From CAYMEV01 sp964389675 [NCBI: uncultured Candidatus Sumerlaeota bacterium] (GTDB lineage: Bacteria > CAYMEV01): DNA of 24,657 nucleotides. Location of the stretch: NCBI GenBank assembly GCA_964389675.1, contig CAYMEV010000034.1:1-24657 (forward strand). Direction: 5' to 3'. Positions within the stretch are counted from its first letter, which is position 1. Each line of letters begins with the position of its first letter. Shown here one piece after another: positions 7,538 to 15,418 of this stretch. The notes below the pieces were generated by a model, which was not told where the DNA came from, searched no databases, and worked only from the letters and a program-made list of their open reading frames with translations. The translations under genes were made by a program, and so were the position numbers.

Positions 7538-7724
7538 ACAGCACTCCTATTTTGATATTTTGCTTGATAATACAGAAATTTAATTTTCCTGAAAGCATAA
7601 AATACATTAGGTTTTTTAAGTGATTCACACTAGGGACGACAACAACAGGTGACACAGCTGATTCGCCTCCGTGGATCCACCCCCATGGGGGTGGAGTGTT
7701 ACTTTTTCTTTCTCTTCTGAACAT
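7530..7724 (-). CDS. IS leader ORF, 64 aa, carrying a GC-rich palindrome
   Basis: A small ORF upstream of and overlapping OrfA. The ATG (7722-7724) is preceded by aaggagg about nine nt away, the best ribosome binding site in the element, and the TGA (7530-7532) overlaps the OrfA start. The product reads MFRRERKSNTPPPWGWIHGG, continues through a VVVV-containing stretch, and resembles no family I know. The segment encoding PPPWGW coincides with an 18-bp perfect palindrome in the DNA. The decayed IS copy preserves a diverged counterpart of the whole leader (agtaacattcagccccttgg at 14422-14441), so it belongs to the IS and not to a separate insertion. It may be a translated leader that controls OrfA expression rather than a functional protein. 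Confidence 0.4.
   Translation of the reverse strand: MFRRERKSNTPPPWGWIHGGESAVSPVVVVPSVNHLKNLMYFMLSGKLNFCIIKQNIKIGVLYV
7671..7694. repeat. Overlapping perfect palindromes in the IS leader
   Basis: Two perfect palindromes overlap: gtggatccac (7671-7680) and ccacccccatgggggtgg (7677-7694). They are the most GC-rich bases for kilobases around. In the OrfA mRNA they would form a strong hairpin within the leader ORF, or alternative hairpins because they share four bases. Confidence 0.7.
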
Positions 7725-7756
7725 AAAATATAGCCTCCTTCTTTTCAAATTTAAGC

Positions 7757-7790
7757 TAATTTTGTGTCCAAGATAATTGGTGGCAGTATA
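7757..7790 (-). repeat. Right terminal inverted repeat of IS copy 1
   Basis: Read inward on the minus strand it starts tatactgccaccaattatc, then ttggacacaaaatt. The same block, little changed, opens the decayed copy at 14343 (tatactgc, aattatc, acacaaaatta). Confidence 0.7.
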
Positions 7791-8008
7791 ATAGCATGTA
7801 ATTATATAGCTAGAGCTGTTAATTACAATTACCGCGGACAAATATCTTGACGATAAGTCTGAATTGTATAATAATATTCTGAGATGATAATTGCTCTAAA
7901 CCATATTTATATTAGAATTGGTAAAAATAATTTATTTTTTAATCTATTGACTTTAAGAATAAAATTTGCATTACCAAAAAATGATAATAATGCAAAAAAC
8001 CACAAATT

Positions 8009-9442
8009 ATGAAAAACAAGTTTAACAATCTTACTTCAAAAGAATGGCTACCCTTCCAGAAATCATGGTTTAGACATATTTCAGATAGATTCCTATATCG
8101 CGATAATATAAGGTTCTTCACTAAGATCGAGAATACTGATGAACATGTATTGTACTTTGGTGATAAAATGGAGATTTTCAATAATATTGCTCATGAATAT
8201 CAACTCAAAGTTAGTCCATTAGTAGAGTTCAAGGGTAAAACACAATATATATTTATTGATATGCGTACTGAATTAGATAGGTGCAAGAATATTGATGAGT
8301 ACTATCGATTTAAGCATCTAATAATTTCCGAAGTACAGAAACAGCTAACAAACCTAACCGAAAGGCGTTTTGTTTCTATTATTGCAAAAAATTTCCAATA
8401 TTATGGGACCTATTACCCTTATGCATGGGACATCGCAAAAAGTATTAGTTGTATATTAAGTCTCAAAGATGAGAAAATTGGCTGTTTAGACTCAGATCAA
8501 TCAGAAGAAAAAACTAATAAATTTTTTGCACCAAAGCAAAATATATATTACTGTCTTTACTTTCGAAAAGATGAGTACTCAAGCATAAATAATAAATATT
8601 CAGATTTCGATTTTTTTCAAAACAATACACAAGATATTAGTAGAAGAAAATTTGATAAGTCTATACCCTTTTGGTTTATACTTAAACCTCAGCCACGAAA
8701 AAAGGATGAGATTCTACACCCAGCAAAATTCCCAGAGGACCTAGCTGAAATATTCATAAATACATTCTCTAATGAGAACGAAAACATAATTGATCCGATG
8801 GCAGGTACAGGAAGTTCCCAATTGGCAGCTTTAAAACTGAAAAGGAATGGCTACGGTACTGAGCTAAGTGAATTCTTTGCAGGAATTACAGACAGAAGAT
8901 GCAGGGAATATATTGAACCAAAACAAAGGACATTAATATTTGAAGAAAAAAAACAAAAATTCAAAATATTAAACAAGGATGCGCGTCTAATTCAAAAAGA
9001 TGATTTTCCGATAATACACTATATGATTACATCACCGCCCTATTGGGACATGCTAAATGTAAAAGGAGCAGAAAACCAGGCAAAGCGTATCGAAAAAGGA
9101 CTGCAAACAAACTATTCCGACTCGCCTAATGATCTAGGAAATATTGAAAACTACACTGAATTTATACATACATTAAAAGATATATACTTAAATATAGCAT
9201 TAATAATGGAGACAGGAAGCTATATGACTATTGTAGTTAAAAACATAAAGAAAAAGGGAAGAAACTATCCACTTGCATGGGATCTTAGCCTAGTACTCCA
9301 GGAAAAGCTCATATTCTTACCAGAAGTTATGTGGTGTCAAGATGATATTAGAATAGCTCCATATGGATATGGCAATACTTTTGTTAGCAATACTTTCCAC
9401 CAGTACTGCCTGAATTTTCAAATACCAGAAAACTTTATCTAA
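8009..9442 (+). CDS. Site-specific DNA methyltransferase (N4-cytosine or N6-adenine)
   Basis: S-adenosylmethionine-dependent amino-methyltransferase, 477 aa, probably the protective half of a restriction-modification system. Motif X (HPAKFPEDLAEIFI, 237-250) precedes the AdoMet-binding motif I DPMAGTGSS (262-270), and catalytic motif IV TSPPYW lies at 341-346. The SPPY form is typical of N4-cytosine enzymes but also occurs in some N6-adenine ones. The order X-I-IV with only about 70 residues between I and IV leaves no room for a central target-recognition domain. The roughly 230-residue N-terminal region, opening with LTSKEWLPFQKSWFR, is therefore the likely specificity domain. The ATG at 8009 has no obvious ribosome binding site. 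The stop faces the helicase stop across 1 bp, so this gene is transcribed separately from and towards the XRE-nuclease-helicase operon. IS copy 1 ends 218 bp upstream. Confidence 0.85.
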   Translation: MKNKFNNLTSKEWLPFQKSWFRHISDRFLYRDNIRFFTKIENTDEHVLYFGDKMEIFNNIAHEYQLKVSPLVEFKGKTQYIFIDMRTELDRCKNIDEYYRFKHLIISEVQKQLTNLTERRFVSIIAKNFQYYGTYYPYAWDIAKSISCILSLKDEKIGCLDSDQSEEKTNKFFAPKQNIYYCLYFRKDEYSSINNKYSDFDFFQNNTQDISRRKFDKSIPFWFILKPQPRKKDEILHPAKFPEDLAEIFINTFSNENENIIDPMAGTGSSQLAALKLKRNGYGTELSEFFAGITDRRCREYIEPKQRTLIFEEKKQKFKILNKDARLIQKDDFPIIHYMITSPPYWDMLNVKGAENQAKRIEKGLQTNYSDSPNDLGNIENYTEFIHTLKDIYLNIALIMETGSYMTIVVKNIKKKGRNYPLAWDLSLVLQEKLIFLPEVMWCQDDIRIAPYGYGNTFVSNTFHQYCLNFQIPENFI

Positions 9443-9443
9443 T

Positions 9444-12068
9444 CTATTGTAATTTGATACAATACTTACATATATTTCTATACGCACAGCTGGCACAATG
9501 CGCACCGGGGGTAGGTTCAAATTTATTATCTCTAATTGCATTAGCAACTGTTTCTATTTTTTTCATTACTTTATCTTTATTTTCAGGCTCAATATAATCG
9601 TATAATCCGTCATTGAGATAATAGTTAGCTAGTCTTACTTTTTTGCTAGGGCTATATTTCTGATTAAAACACAATGAATAAAAAGATAGCTGGGTATTGT
9701 CTCTTTTTATTTTCCCAGTTTTAAAATCAACTATTATAAACTCATTATTTTCTTGAAATACGACATCAAACCTGCCAGTAATAAAGTTATTTTTAATACT
9801 TATATTAAATTGATCTTCCACTGCAAATATCTTCTCTTGTTTGAGTAGATGCCTGCTATTCTTTAATAAATTATTTATCTGTTCAAGTGCAGCTTTTTTA
9901 AATTTGTTGTTCTCACTATCGCTCCTAAAATTTGTGTTTTTCCAGTTTGATTCAACTAATTTGTTAATAAGTATTGATTCAAGCTTCTTTCCATTTATAA
10001 TTTCTCTAATTATAATTTCGATGATTTTATGAGTATTCCTACCAAATTCTATACCTCCAATCCTAACAGTCTCTAGATTCCAGACTTTTGAATATTTATA
10101 TGCGAGCGGACATAGATTATATAAATTAATTTTATTGTAGCTTAATATGATGTTTTGATTTTGTTCACCTTTTTTATTTCTGAAATTCTGTTGCTTTAAG
10201 ATACTTAATGTTAACTCTTCGGATTGTTTAGATTGATGGGTAAGCTTTTTAATAAATTTGTTAATTTGGTATTTCTTCTTTGTTAATAATAATCTGTCTG
10301 ATCCTGTTATAATAAGCAGATCCTCAGCTCTAGTACAGCCAACATATAGAACTCTAATTTCTTCATTATCATCATTTGCATTTTTTTTATATACGGAGTT
10401 TAGTCGGTCTATTATGGTCTTCTTCTTTGCTCGCTCTATTTGTGAGGGTAGAAAGACAACTGGAAACTCTAGCCCCTTTGACTGATGTATTGTCATTAGA
10501 TTGATACAATCATTATTGGTGATATCTTCATAGTCAACATTCTGGCATTTCTGTAAATAAATAATATAACTAAATAATCCCCATGGATTATAGCTACTAG
10601 AGAAATCATCAAATGTTAACACAATATCTGTAAGTTTGCCTATGTTCTGCCCATCAGCATCATATCTTTCAAAGATATCAGTTGCAATAAAAATATCATA
10701 TACCAAATCGATACATGAATAGTATTTCTTGCTACTAAATAATTTTTCCAGTTTATTTAGGTACTGCTTTTTTTCATATTCTATTCTTAGCTTAACTTTG
10801 AATGTCTTATCAATATTCTTTAATCTTTCATAAAAGCAATTTTCCTTATTAATCTCTTTGGCGAGGTAATAATCAAGTAAAGCAATGAATTCTAATCCTA
10901 GAACACTATCGAAGAAATTTCCAGCCCCAAATAGCCTAAAGGGAATCTCATTTGCTATCAGATTATTAACTAGATTTATTGAATGGTTCTTCAAACTTCT
11001 AAACAATATTGCTATCTGACTATATTTGGTTATTATTTTTTCAGTTTTCAGCTTGATTATAGTGTTTGTGATAAACTGTATTTCATCTTCTTCATATTCG
11101 AAGAGTTTTATTACAGGTTTGTGCGATATTCCTGTTCGACTTGCCTCTATGTTTTTATCGGTGCATTTATTTTTTAATTTTAATAATGCGTTGGTATAAT
11201 CTATTATTTTTGATGTGCTGCGATAGTTTATGTTCAGAATATCCTGCTTGACATTTATTCCTTTTTGTTCCAATGTATCTTTAAAATTAATTATATGATC
11301 GACGCTAGAGCCCCTAAAACCATAGATACTCTGATCGTCATCACCTACCACTGTTATCTTAAATTCTGGTTCAGCAAGCTTAATAAATATCTTATTTTGT
11401 ATATTGTTAACATCTTGATACTCATCAATCAAAAAAAATGCAAAGTCATGACGAATCTTACTATGGAAATCTGCATTAGTATTAAGCTCATTCAGTATTG
11501 TTGACTGGATAGTTGCAAAATCGAAGAGCTTGTTATGTTCTAATAATACACGATAGGTTCTATATACATTACAGGCTTCCTCAAGCTCAATATCATCTCT
11601 AAAGTTAATTGATTTTATATCAATTTCCTCATCATTAATTTTATTAAAGATTGCTGCAAGATCTTCAGATAAAGCCCATCCATTTTTTCTTATCCTATCA
11701 TTTGAATATCCTAAAGCTACAAGTTTTGAATGAATAAAATGAATCTGACTCTCTTCAGGTAAGATATCATAATCACCATAGTCTTTATCTGAATACCTTG
11801 AAAGCAGAGCAAAGCATATTGAATGAATTGTACCTATTATAGAATTTACACTGTTTAAATCTCTTATACCAAGCTCTGTATATAGTCTTGTTGTTAATTC
11901 TTCCGTTGCTTTTCTTGTAAAGGTACATACTATAATTCCATGATTTTTATCTTTTGCATTTCGGAATAATTGTACAGCTTTAGATATAAGAAAAGTAGTC
12001 TTTCCTGTTCCTGGTCCTGCTAATATAAGATGAGGCTTATTCATATATTTAATTGCGAAACCTTCCAA
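9444..12068 (-). CDS. UvrD/Rep-type helicase fused to RecB/Cas4-like Fe-S nuclease
   Basis: Superfamily 1A DNA helicase-nuclease, 874 aa. The helicase part has Walker A GPGTGKT (18-24), motif Ia VCTFTRKATEEL, motif II LIDEYQDV, motif III VVGDDDQSIYGFRGS, motif IV NINYRST, motif V MTIHQSKGLEFPVVF and motif VI VLYVGCTRAED. The C-terminal PDDEXK_1 domain has D768 (GRFDVVF), D781-x-K783 (VDFKTGK) and then QLSFYSL. One cysteine in YNLCPLAYKY and a C-terminal group, C858, C861, C867 and C870, match a 4Fe-4S cluster as in AddB and Cas4. It resembles a single-chain AddA, which would unwind and degrade DNA ends. The start is uncertain: TTG at 12068 overlaps the upstream nuclease gene by 20 bp, while an ATG at 12042-12044 follows its stop. 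In-frame sequence upstream (EIQLN) fits a degenerate Q motif and favours the longer form. Confidence 0.85.
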   Translation of the reverse strand: MEGFAIKYMNKPHLILAGPGTGKTTFLISKAVQLFRNAKDKNHGIIVCTFTRKATEELTTRLYTELGIRDLNSVNSIIGTIHSICFALLSRYSDKDYGDYDILPEESQIHFIHSKLVALGYSNDRIRKNGWALSEDLAAIFNKINDEEIDIKSINFRDDIELEEACNVYRTYRVLLEHNKLFDFATIQSTILNELNTNADFHSKIRHDFAFFLIDEYQDVNNIQNKIFIKLAEPEFKITVVGDDDQSIYGFRGSSVDHIINFKDTLEQKGINVKQDILNINYRSTSKIIDYTNALLKLKNKCTDKNIEASRTGISHKPVIKLFEYEEDEIQFITNTIIKLKTEKIITKYSQIAILFRSLKNHSINLVNNLIANEIPFRLFGAGNFFDSVLGLEFIALLDYYLAKEINKENCFYERLKNIDKTFKVKLRIEYEKKQYLNKLEKLFSSKKYYSCIDLVYDIFIATDIFERYDADGQNIGKLTDIVLTFDDFSSSYNPWGLFSYIIYLQKCQNVDYEDITNNDCINLMTIHQSKGLEFPVVFLPSQIERAKKKTIIDRLNSVYKKNANDDNEEIRVLYVGCTRAEDLLIITGSDRLLLTKKKYQINKFIKKLTHQSKQSEELTLSILKQQNFRNKKGEQNQNIILSYNKINLYNLCPLAYKYSKVWNLETVRIGGIEFGRNTHKIIEIIIREIINGKKLESILINKLVESNWKNTNFRSDSENNKFKKAALEQINNLLKNSRHLLKQEKIFAVEDQFNISIKNNFITGRFDVVFQENNEFIIVDFKTGKIKRDNTQLSFYSLCFNQKYSPSKKVRLANYYLNDGLYDYIEPENKDKVMKKIETVANAIRDNKFEPTPGAHCASCAYRNICKYCIKLQ

Positions 12069-12996
12069 ATTTAATTGTATTTCTCAGCTTAGGAAATATA
12101 CTAGAGAATGATGGCAGATAACTTGCAGGTACTGTTGCATTTGTAATTGTAGTCCAGAGTGTACCATTCATAAAATTACAAGAACCTGTATAAGTTTTAT
12201 TATACCATGTTGGTCTAATATATGTACGCCAGTTATTATCTCTGTCAAAAGGTCCAGTATCCTTGAAATAATGCCAGTGATTGCTGTTGGCATATCCAGT
12301 TATAATCAGATAAGGTCTAAAATTTAACTGAATATAGTTGCTACCCCCTTTGCTATCAATAATCTGCCAGAACCACTTTTCGGTAAAAGGCTCACTGTCA
12401 ACAGGAATTCCTTTATAATATTTTTCTAATTGATCAATAAAATTCAGTTGTTTTTCTGTAATACAAGATCTGTAGAACTCAATCCCTCTCTTACCATACT
12501 GTAAATCAGCAGCCTTTAGAAATGAGAAAATATAAGATGCCCCTTGCAGATTTATACTCGGATTCATTATTTCATTTCTTGTATACCACTGATCTCCAGG
12601 TCTCTTGGGTCCTGGATTAAATCGATTGGGTATGAGGCATGGCAGATCTATATATCTGTAGCTACCAAGCATATCCAATGAGTGGAAAAGATAATTATTT
12701 TTTATATCCCATTCATAGCCATTGAGAATAAAGTCTCTTTTATCTATCTGCCAAAATGGTGTAGCACAAGTATCCCAGTCTAAGATAATATTATTTGATC
12801 TACAAAAGAATTGGAAAATTGCCTCTGCAATCTTTCCTTTAAAAATATTTATTATAGCTTGTAGTATTGTCTGTTTGTCGATACGTCTGATTGTAAATGG
12901 CTTGGATATAATTGCATATCTAATGCATTCATTTACTATAGCATCATATTCTTTATCTGGTATGCCGTCGACAATGATAACTTCGTCTTCTGTCAT
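12049..12996 (-). CDS. PD-(D/E)XK restriction endonuclease-like protein, subunit 2
   Basis: Putative restriction nuclease, 315 aa. The catalytic core is GKIAEAIFQFF (54-64, E58), IDKRDFILNGYEWDIKNNYL (84-103) with D88 and D97-I-K99. It is paralogous to the product of the neighbouring gene at 13000-14049: both share W-x(E/Q)IDxxD, GYxxDIKxN and a downstream L(I/V)PxxxxNPGxK block. The C-terminal half is rich in Trp, Tyr and Asn (NHWHYFKDTG, RTYIRPTWYN) and is not recognised; it may recognise DNA. The ATG lies 3 bp after the stop of the paralogue, so the two are translated from one message, as expected for subunits of a heterodimer. There is no clear ribosome binding site, consistent with translational coupling. 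The nuclease fold comes from motif reading; cleavage specificity is unknown. Confidence 0.65.
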   Translation of the reverse strand: MTEDEVIIVDGIPDKEYDAIVNECIRYAIISKPFTIRRIDKQTILQAIINIFKGKIAEAIFQFFCRSNNIILDWDTCATPFWQIDKRDFILNGYEWDIKNNYLFHSLDMLGSYRYIDLPCLIPNRFNPGPKRPGDQWYTRNEIMNPSINLQGASYIFSFLKAADLQYGKRGIEFYRSCITEKQLNFIDQLEKYYKGIPVDSEPFTEKWFWQIIDSKGGSNYIQLNFRPYLIITGYANSNHWHYFKDTGPFDRDNNWRTYIRPTWYNKTYTGSCNFMNGTLWTTITNATVPASYLPSFSSIFPKLRNTIKFGRFRN

Positions 12997-12999
12997 AGC

Positions 13000-14049
13000 T
13001 TATATTCTGTTCATTGGCTCAAGTAGATTAACTGGACATCCCCAATTATCCACTTTTATTTCGGCATATTGTTCAATATTTTTTGTGAATCGTTTATATT
13101 CACATCCATTAATTCTAAATTCCTCTTCTTTTATCCATCCTAGAAGGTAGATATATGCGTCACTGATGGTTAGATTCTGCCAGTTATTGTTGCTAGGCCA
13201 GTATCCCTGAGATTTTCTAGTTAGAGTAAATGAACATTGTGGAGAGATTATTTCTCTTAAATTTAAAGAAGTGGATAGAATTGTCAGATTACCATTAGGC
13301 ATATTATCTCCAGTCCACTCAAGAGAAAAAACTTGGAAAAAGTTATTTATTGTTTTTATTTTTGATGAATTTAAATTGACTTCCTCGATACATGCCACAT
13401 TTGCTTCTGTTGTTCCATAAATTTTAATAGATGAGAATTTTTTGCTGCCAGTATATTCTATTTCTAATCTACCCAAGTTTGGTAGATTTTTTGATTCAGC
13501 TCTCTTAAGCCACTTGTAGTCCCAAAAGGCATGTATTAGCGGCCTTAGACATCTCTGTTCTTTGAAATATCCTTCAATAAAAGGAAAGACATAGATTCTA
13601 TCTCTGTTATGAGCTCTTCTCTTTTTATTTCCTGGATTAAGTTGATCCACTGGAACTAGTGCATGACATTTTAGAAACCACGCAAGTTTGTCATTTCTAT
13701 TCGATATTTTTTTATATTTGTTATTTATATGAGTAGACGATGTATCGAGAAAATTAGATTTAATGTCAACACTATATCCCCTTATCCCTAGATCATATCT
13801 ATCAATTTCATACCATTTTGTTTTACCAGCTGTTTCGAAATTCTTTGCATTATGGGTCAGATAAGACTCTACTGCCTTTTCAGCGATTATTCCGATTAAT
13901 ATTTTTTCAATCCGATTATATGGGTTGGGTTTCCCCATTCTATTAAAGGTTGAAGTCCATGATATTAGGGAATAGTCCAGCCCAGATCTGAACCAAGAAT
14001 TATCTATATCCAGTCCAACAATATCTTGTGCTCTAATCATTTTCTTCAA
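13000..14049 (-). CDS. PD-(D/E)XK restriction endonuclease-like protein, subunit 1
   Basis: Putative restriction nuclease, 349 aa counted from a TTG at 14049; an ATG three codons on (14038-14040) is equally likely. The core has an acidic helix IIAEKAVESYL (54-64, E57), then WYEIDRYDLGIRGYSVDIKS (79-98) with D86 and D95-I-K97. A shared block LVPVDQLNPGNKKR follows. It is the paralogue of the next gene downstream. The two proteins are too diverged outside these blocks to be a recent duplication, which suggests fixed, distinct roles such as nicking opposite strands. The start region overlaps the end of the XRE gene by 8-17 bp, placing it in the regulator's operon. No known restriction enzyme was recognised. 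Confidence 0.65.
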   Translation of the reverse strand: MKKMIRAQDIVGLDIDNSWFRSGLDYSLISWTSTFNRMGKPNPYNRIEKILIGIIAEKAVESYLTHNAKNFETAGKTKWYEIDRYDLGIRGYSVDIKSNFLDTSSTHINNKYKKISNRNDKLAWFLKCHALVPVDQLNPGNKKRRAHNRDRIYVFPFIEGYFKEQRCLRPLIHAFWDYKWLKRAESKNLPNLGRLEIEYTGSKKFSSIKIYGTTEANVACIEEVNLNSSKIKTINNFFQVFSLEWTGDNMPNGNLTILSTSLNLREIISPQCSFTLTRKSQGYWPSNNNWQNLTISDAYIYLLGWIKEEEFRINGCEYKRFTKNIEQYAEIKVDNWGCPVNLLEPMNRI

Positions 14050-14257
14050 AGTTTAAGAGGTCAGGTAATGTTACTTTTAGAGCATTGGCAAGTCTTATTA
14101 GAGTCTTCAGAGATGGATTTCTCTCACCACGCTCTATCATTCCAATGTAGTTCCGATCAAAGAGCCCTCTGTCCGCAAGTGCAGACTGAGTCAACCCATT
14201 TTCTAACCTAAGTTTTCTCACATGATTTCCAAAGTCTGATAATACCTTATTACCCAT
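14033..14257 (-). CDS. XRE-family (controller-type) transcriptional regulator
   Basis: A 74-aa single-domain helix-turn-helix protein. HVRKLRLENGLTQSALADRG (12-31) and NYIGMIERGERNPSLKTLIR (36-55) are the classic Cro/C1-type HTH_3 pattern, ending in LANALKVTLPDLL. Its size and position, first in an operon that continues into two nuclease genes, match the C (controller) proteins of type II restriction-modification systems. These bind as dimers to palindromes in their own promoter and time restriction after methylation. A promoter and perfect palindrome lie directly upstream. The -10 box is 7 nt from the ATG, so the mRNA is probably leaderless, and no ribosome binding site is visible, consistent with that. 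Its stop overlaps the nuclease 1 start. Confidence 0.8.
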   Translation of the reverse strand: MGNKVLSDFGNHVRKLRLENGLTQSALADRGLFDRNYIGMIERGERNPSLKTLIRLANALKVTLPDLLNFEEND

Positions 14258-14292
14258 AAATTCAATTATATATTAATATATTTTACAATCAA
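14258..14292 (-). promoter_or_regulatory. Leaderless promoter with operator palindrome for the XRE-nuclease operon
   Basis: On the minus strand, TTGATT (14287-14292), a 16-bp spacer and a consensus TATAAT (14265-14270) end 7 nt before the XRE ATG. The perfect 12-bp palindrome tatattaatata (14269-14280) covers the spacer and touches the -10, an ideal place for repression by the XRE dimer. The sequence is very AT-rich, so part of the match could be chance. Confidence 0.5.
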
Positions 14293-14660
14293 CCTACAAT
14301 AAGTATCTATTTGGCGGAATTTTATATTATTTGAAAAAGATCTATACTGCAGCTAATTATCCTTTTACACAAAATTAATTTAAGCGTAAATTCTAAAGAG
14401 AATTTATTTTAATTTAGGAATAGTAACATTCAGCCCCTTGGAATAGGTCCGAAGATGCAGATAGGCTGTATATTATGTCTTTATCACCTCTAGTTATAAT
14501 AGTTTCAAAAGAACACTGTAATTAAAACTTTCATAAAAATTTAATTTCTGTAATATTGGGTAGAATATCGAAATAAGCAGACTATATCTCCTATCAAGAA
14601 GAATACCTGATAAGGTGCTTAATCGAGCATCTAAATGCATGATGGCTAATATATCTAGTA

Positions 14661-14900
14661 CCCAAATTGAAAAAGAAGCAGTTCTTGGGCGATTGTGTTA
14701 TGAATCAATTTTATCGATATCAATAAAATTAGGTTTCAAGTCATATATTATATCAGAATAGAAAGAATAGATTATTATATATATAACTATTTCTCTAAAT
14801 CTTAAAAAAACACAAATCAATTTGAAGTGAAGTTTGACAAAGCAGAGAAACATATCAGATGTCTGACAATTGAAATTGAACCCCAAAGAGAAATGGCCTA
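14661..14900 (+). pseudogene. Transposase OrfA relic of the decayed IS
   Basis: Nucleotide blocks match the OrfA gene of copy 1, including the part encoding the helix-turn-helix (gtcatatattatatcagaa) and the coiled coil (aaagcagagaaacatatcag). The reading frame is broken by many stops and indels, and no continuous protein remains. An apparent minus-strand ORF at 14698-14919 lies over this relic and is not a gene. Confidence 0.6.
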
Positions 14901-14989
14901 AAATAAAAACCCTTATCAAATTAAAAAAGAAAAGTTGAAAAATCTTCTATATTACTTGCAGCTAAAAAGCCACATTTCAGAAGAATAGC

Positions 14990-15378
14990 CTGCAGGTAGC
15001 AAGGCAACTGAGAAGATCCCAACTCTGCAGCACTGGAATACATTATGCAGCCATTAGTCATAATATAGTAGAAATCCCTGCGGGCTAATTGCGCTGTTAG
15101 TTGTATCCAATTAAAAAATGATAATGGATGCACGTATACAGCAGATACTTATCAGTTCCTCCCGACCTTGGGTACATGAGATGACCAGAGACCATTGAAG
15201 CTGTAGAACAATACAACAGAACATTATACACACAGATAAGATATGGGAAGCCCTATCTATATATAGCGCATGTATCAATAGATATAATAGTCATTGGATG
15301 TTAGAAAGAAATTGATATCTATTTACCATTGATAGATGGATTTAATTTAGTGGCTTTATTGACAGAATACCTGCTTAG
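14990..15378 (+). pseudogene. Transposase OrfB relic of the decayed IS
   Basis: Pieced together over frames, the sequence reads CIQLKNDNGCTYTAD (second catalytic Asp region), then VEQYNRTL in the next frame (the Glu region), then INRYNSHWMLERN, a stop, YLF and FSGFID before the original terminal stop at 15376-15378. These match CIQLRMDNGCQYTSD, VECFNRTL, IDSYNNHWMLEKN and FNGFID of copy 1. At least three stops and two frame changes are present. The N-terminal part of OrfB is absent. Confidence 0.7.
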
Positions 15379-15418
15379 GTGTATATACCTAATTAGTTTC
15401 CAATTGACTAGCTCTTGC

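Larger units (their letters stand above)
6519..7790 (-). mobile_element. IS3-like insertion sequence, copy 1 (internally shortened)
   Basis: An element of about 1.27 kb, read on the minus strand, with a leader ORF, an OrfA with a helix-turn-helix and an OrfB with the DDE integrase core. Imperfect terminal inverted repeats are visible: the left end starts tgtaccggccccaatta and the right end, read inward, starts tatactgccaccaatta; both continue into a shared ttggacac. The boundaries are confirmed independently by the decayed second copy at 14343-15418, whose homology stops at the same points. No clear target duplication is visible. OrfA and OrfB do not join through the usual HTH_21/linker region, so the element is probably no longer autonomous. 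Confidence 0.8.
14343..15418 (+). mobile_element. Decayed second copy of the IS3-like element
   Basis: This stretch is a diverged, indel-ridden relative of IS copy 1, in the opposite orientation. Matching blocks in order are the end repeat (tatactgc, aattatc, acacaaaatta), the leader (agtaacattcagcccc), OrfA (caaattgaaaaagaagcagt, tcatatattatatcagaata, gcagagaaacatatcag), OrfB (caattaaaaaatgataatgg, agtcattggatgttagaaag) and the other end (cctgcttaggtgtatatacc, aattagtttccaatt). Several internal stretches are missing. It is certainly inactive. Its transposase 5' end faces the restriction-modification module, as does that of copy 1. Confidence 0.75.

Noticed and set aside
7660-7700. GC-rich hairpin resembling a type I-E CRISPR repeat with an apparent 32-nt spacer beside it
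   Set aside because: Only one unit is present, and a diverged counterpart lies at the same place in the decayed IS copy (14422-14450), so it belongs to the IS leader.
7847-7872. Promoter-like TTGACG and TATAAT upstream of the methyltransferase
   Set aside because: The spacer is only 14 bp and the region is very AT-rich, so the match may be chance.
12722-13150. 142-codon plus-strand ORF
   Set aside because: It lies antisense across the two nuclease genes, which have motif support and tight spacing; no ribosome binding site or family resemblance.
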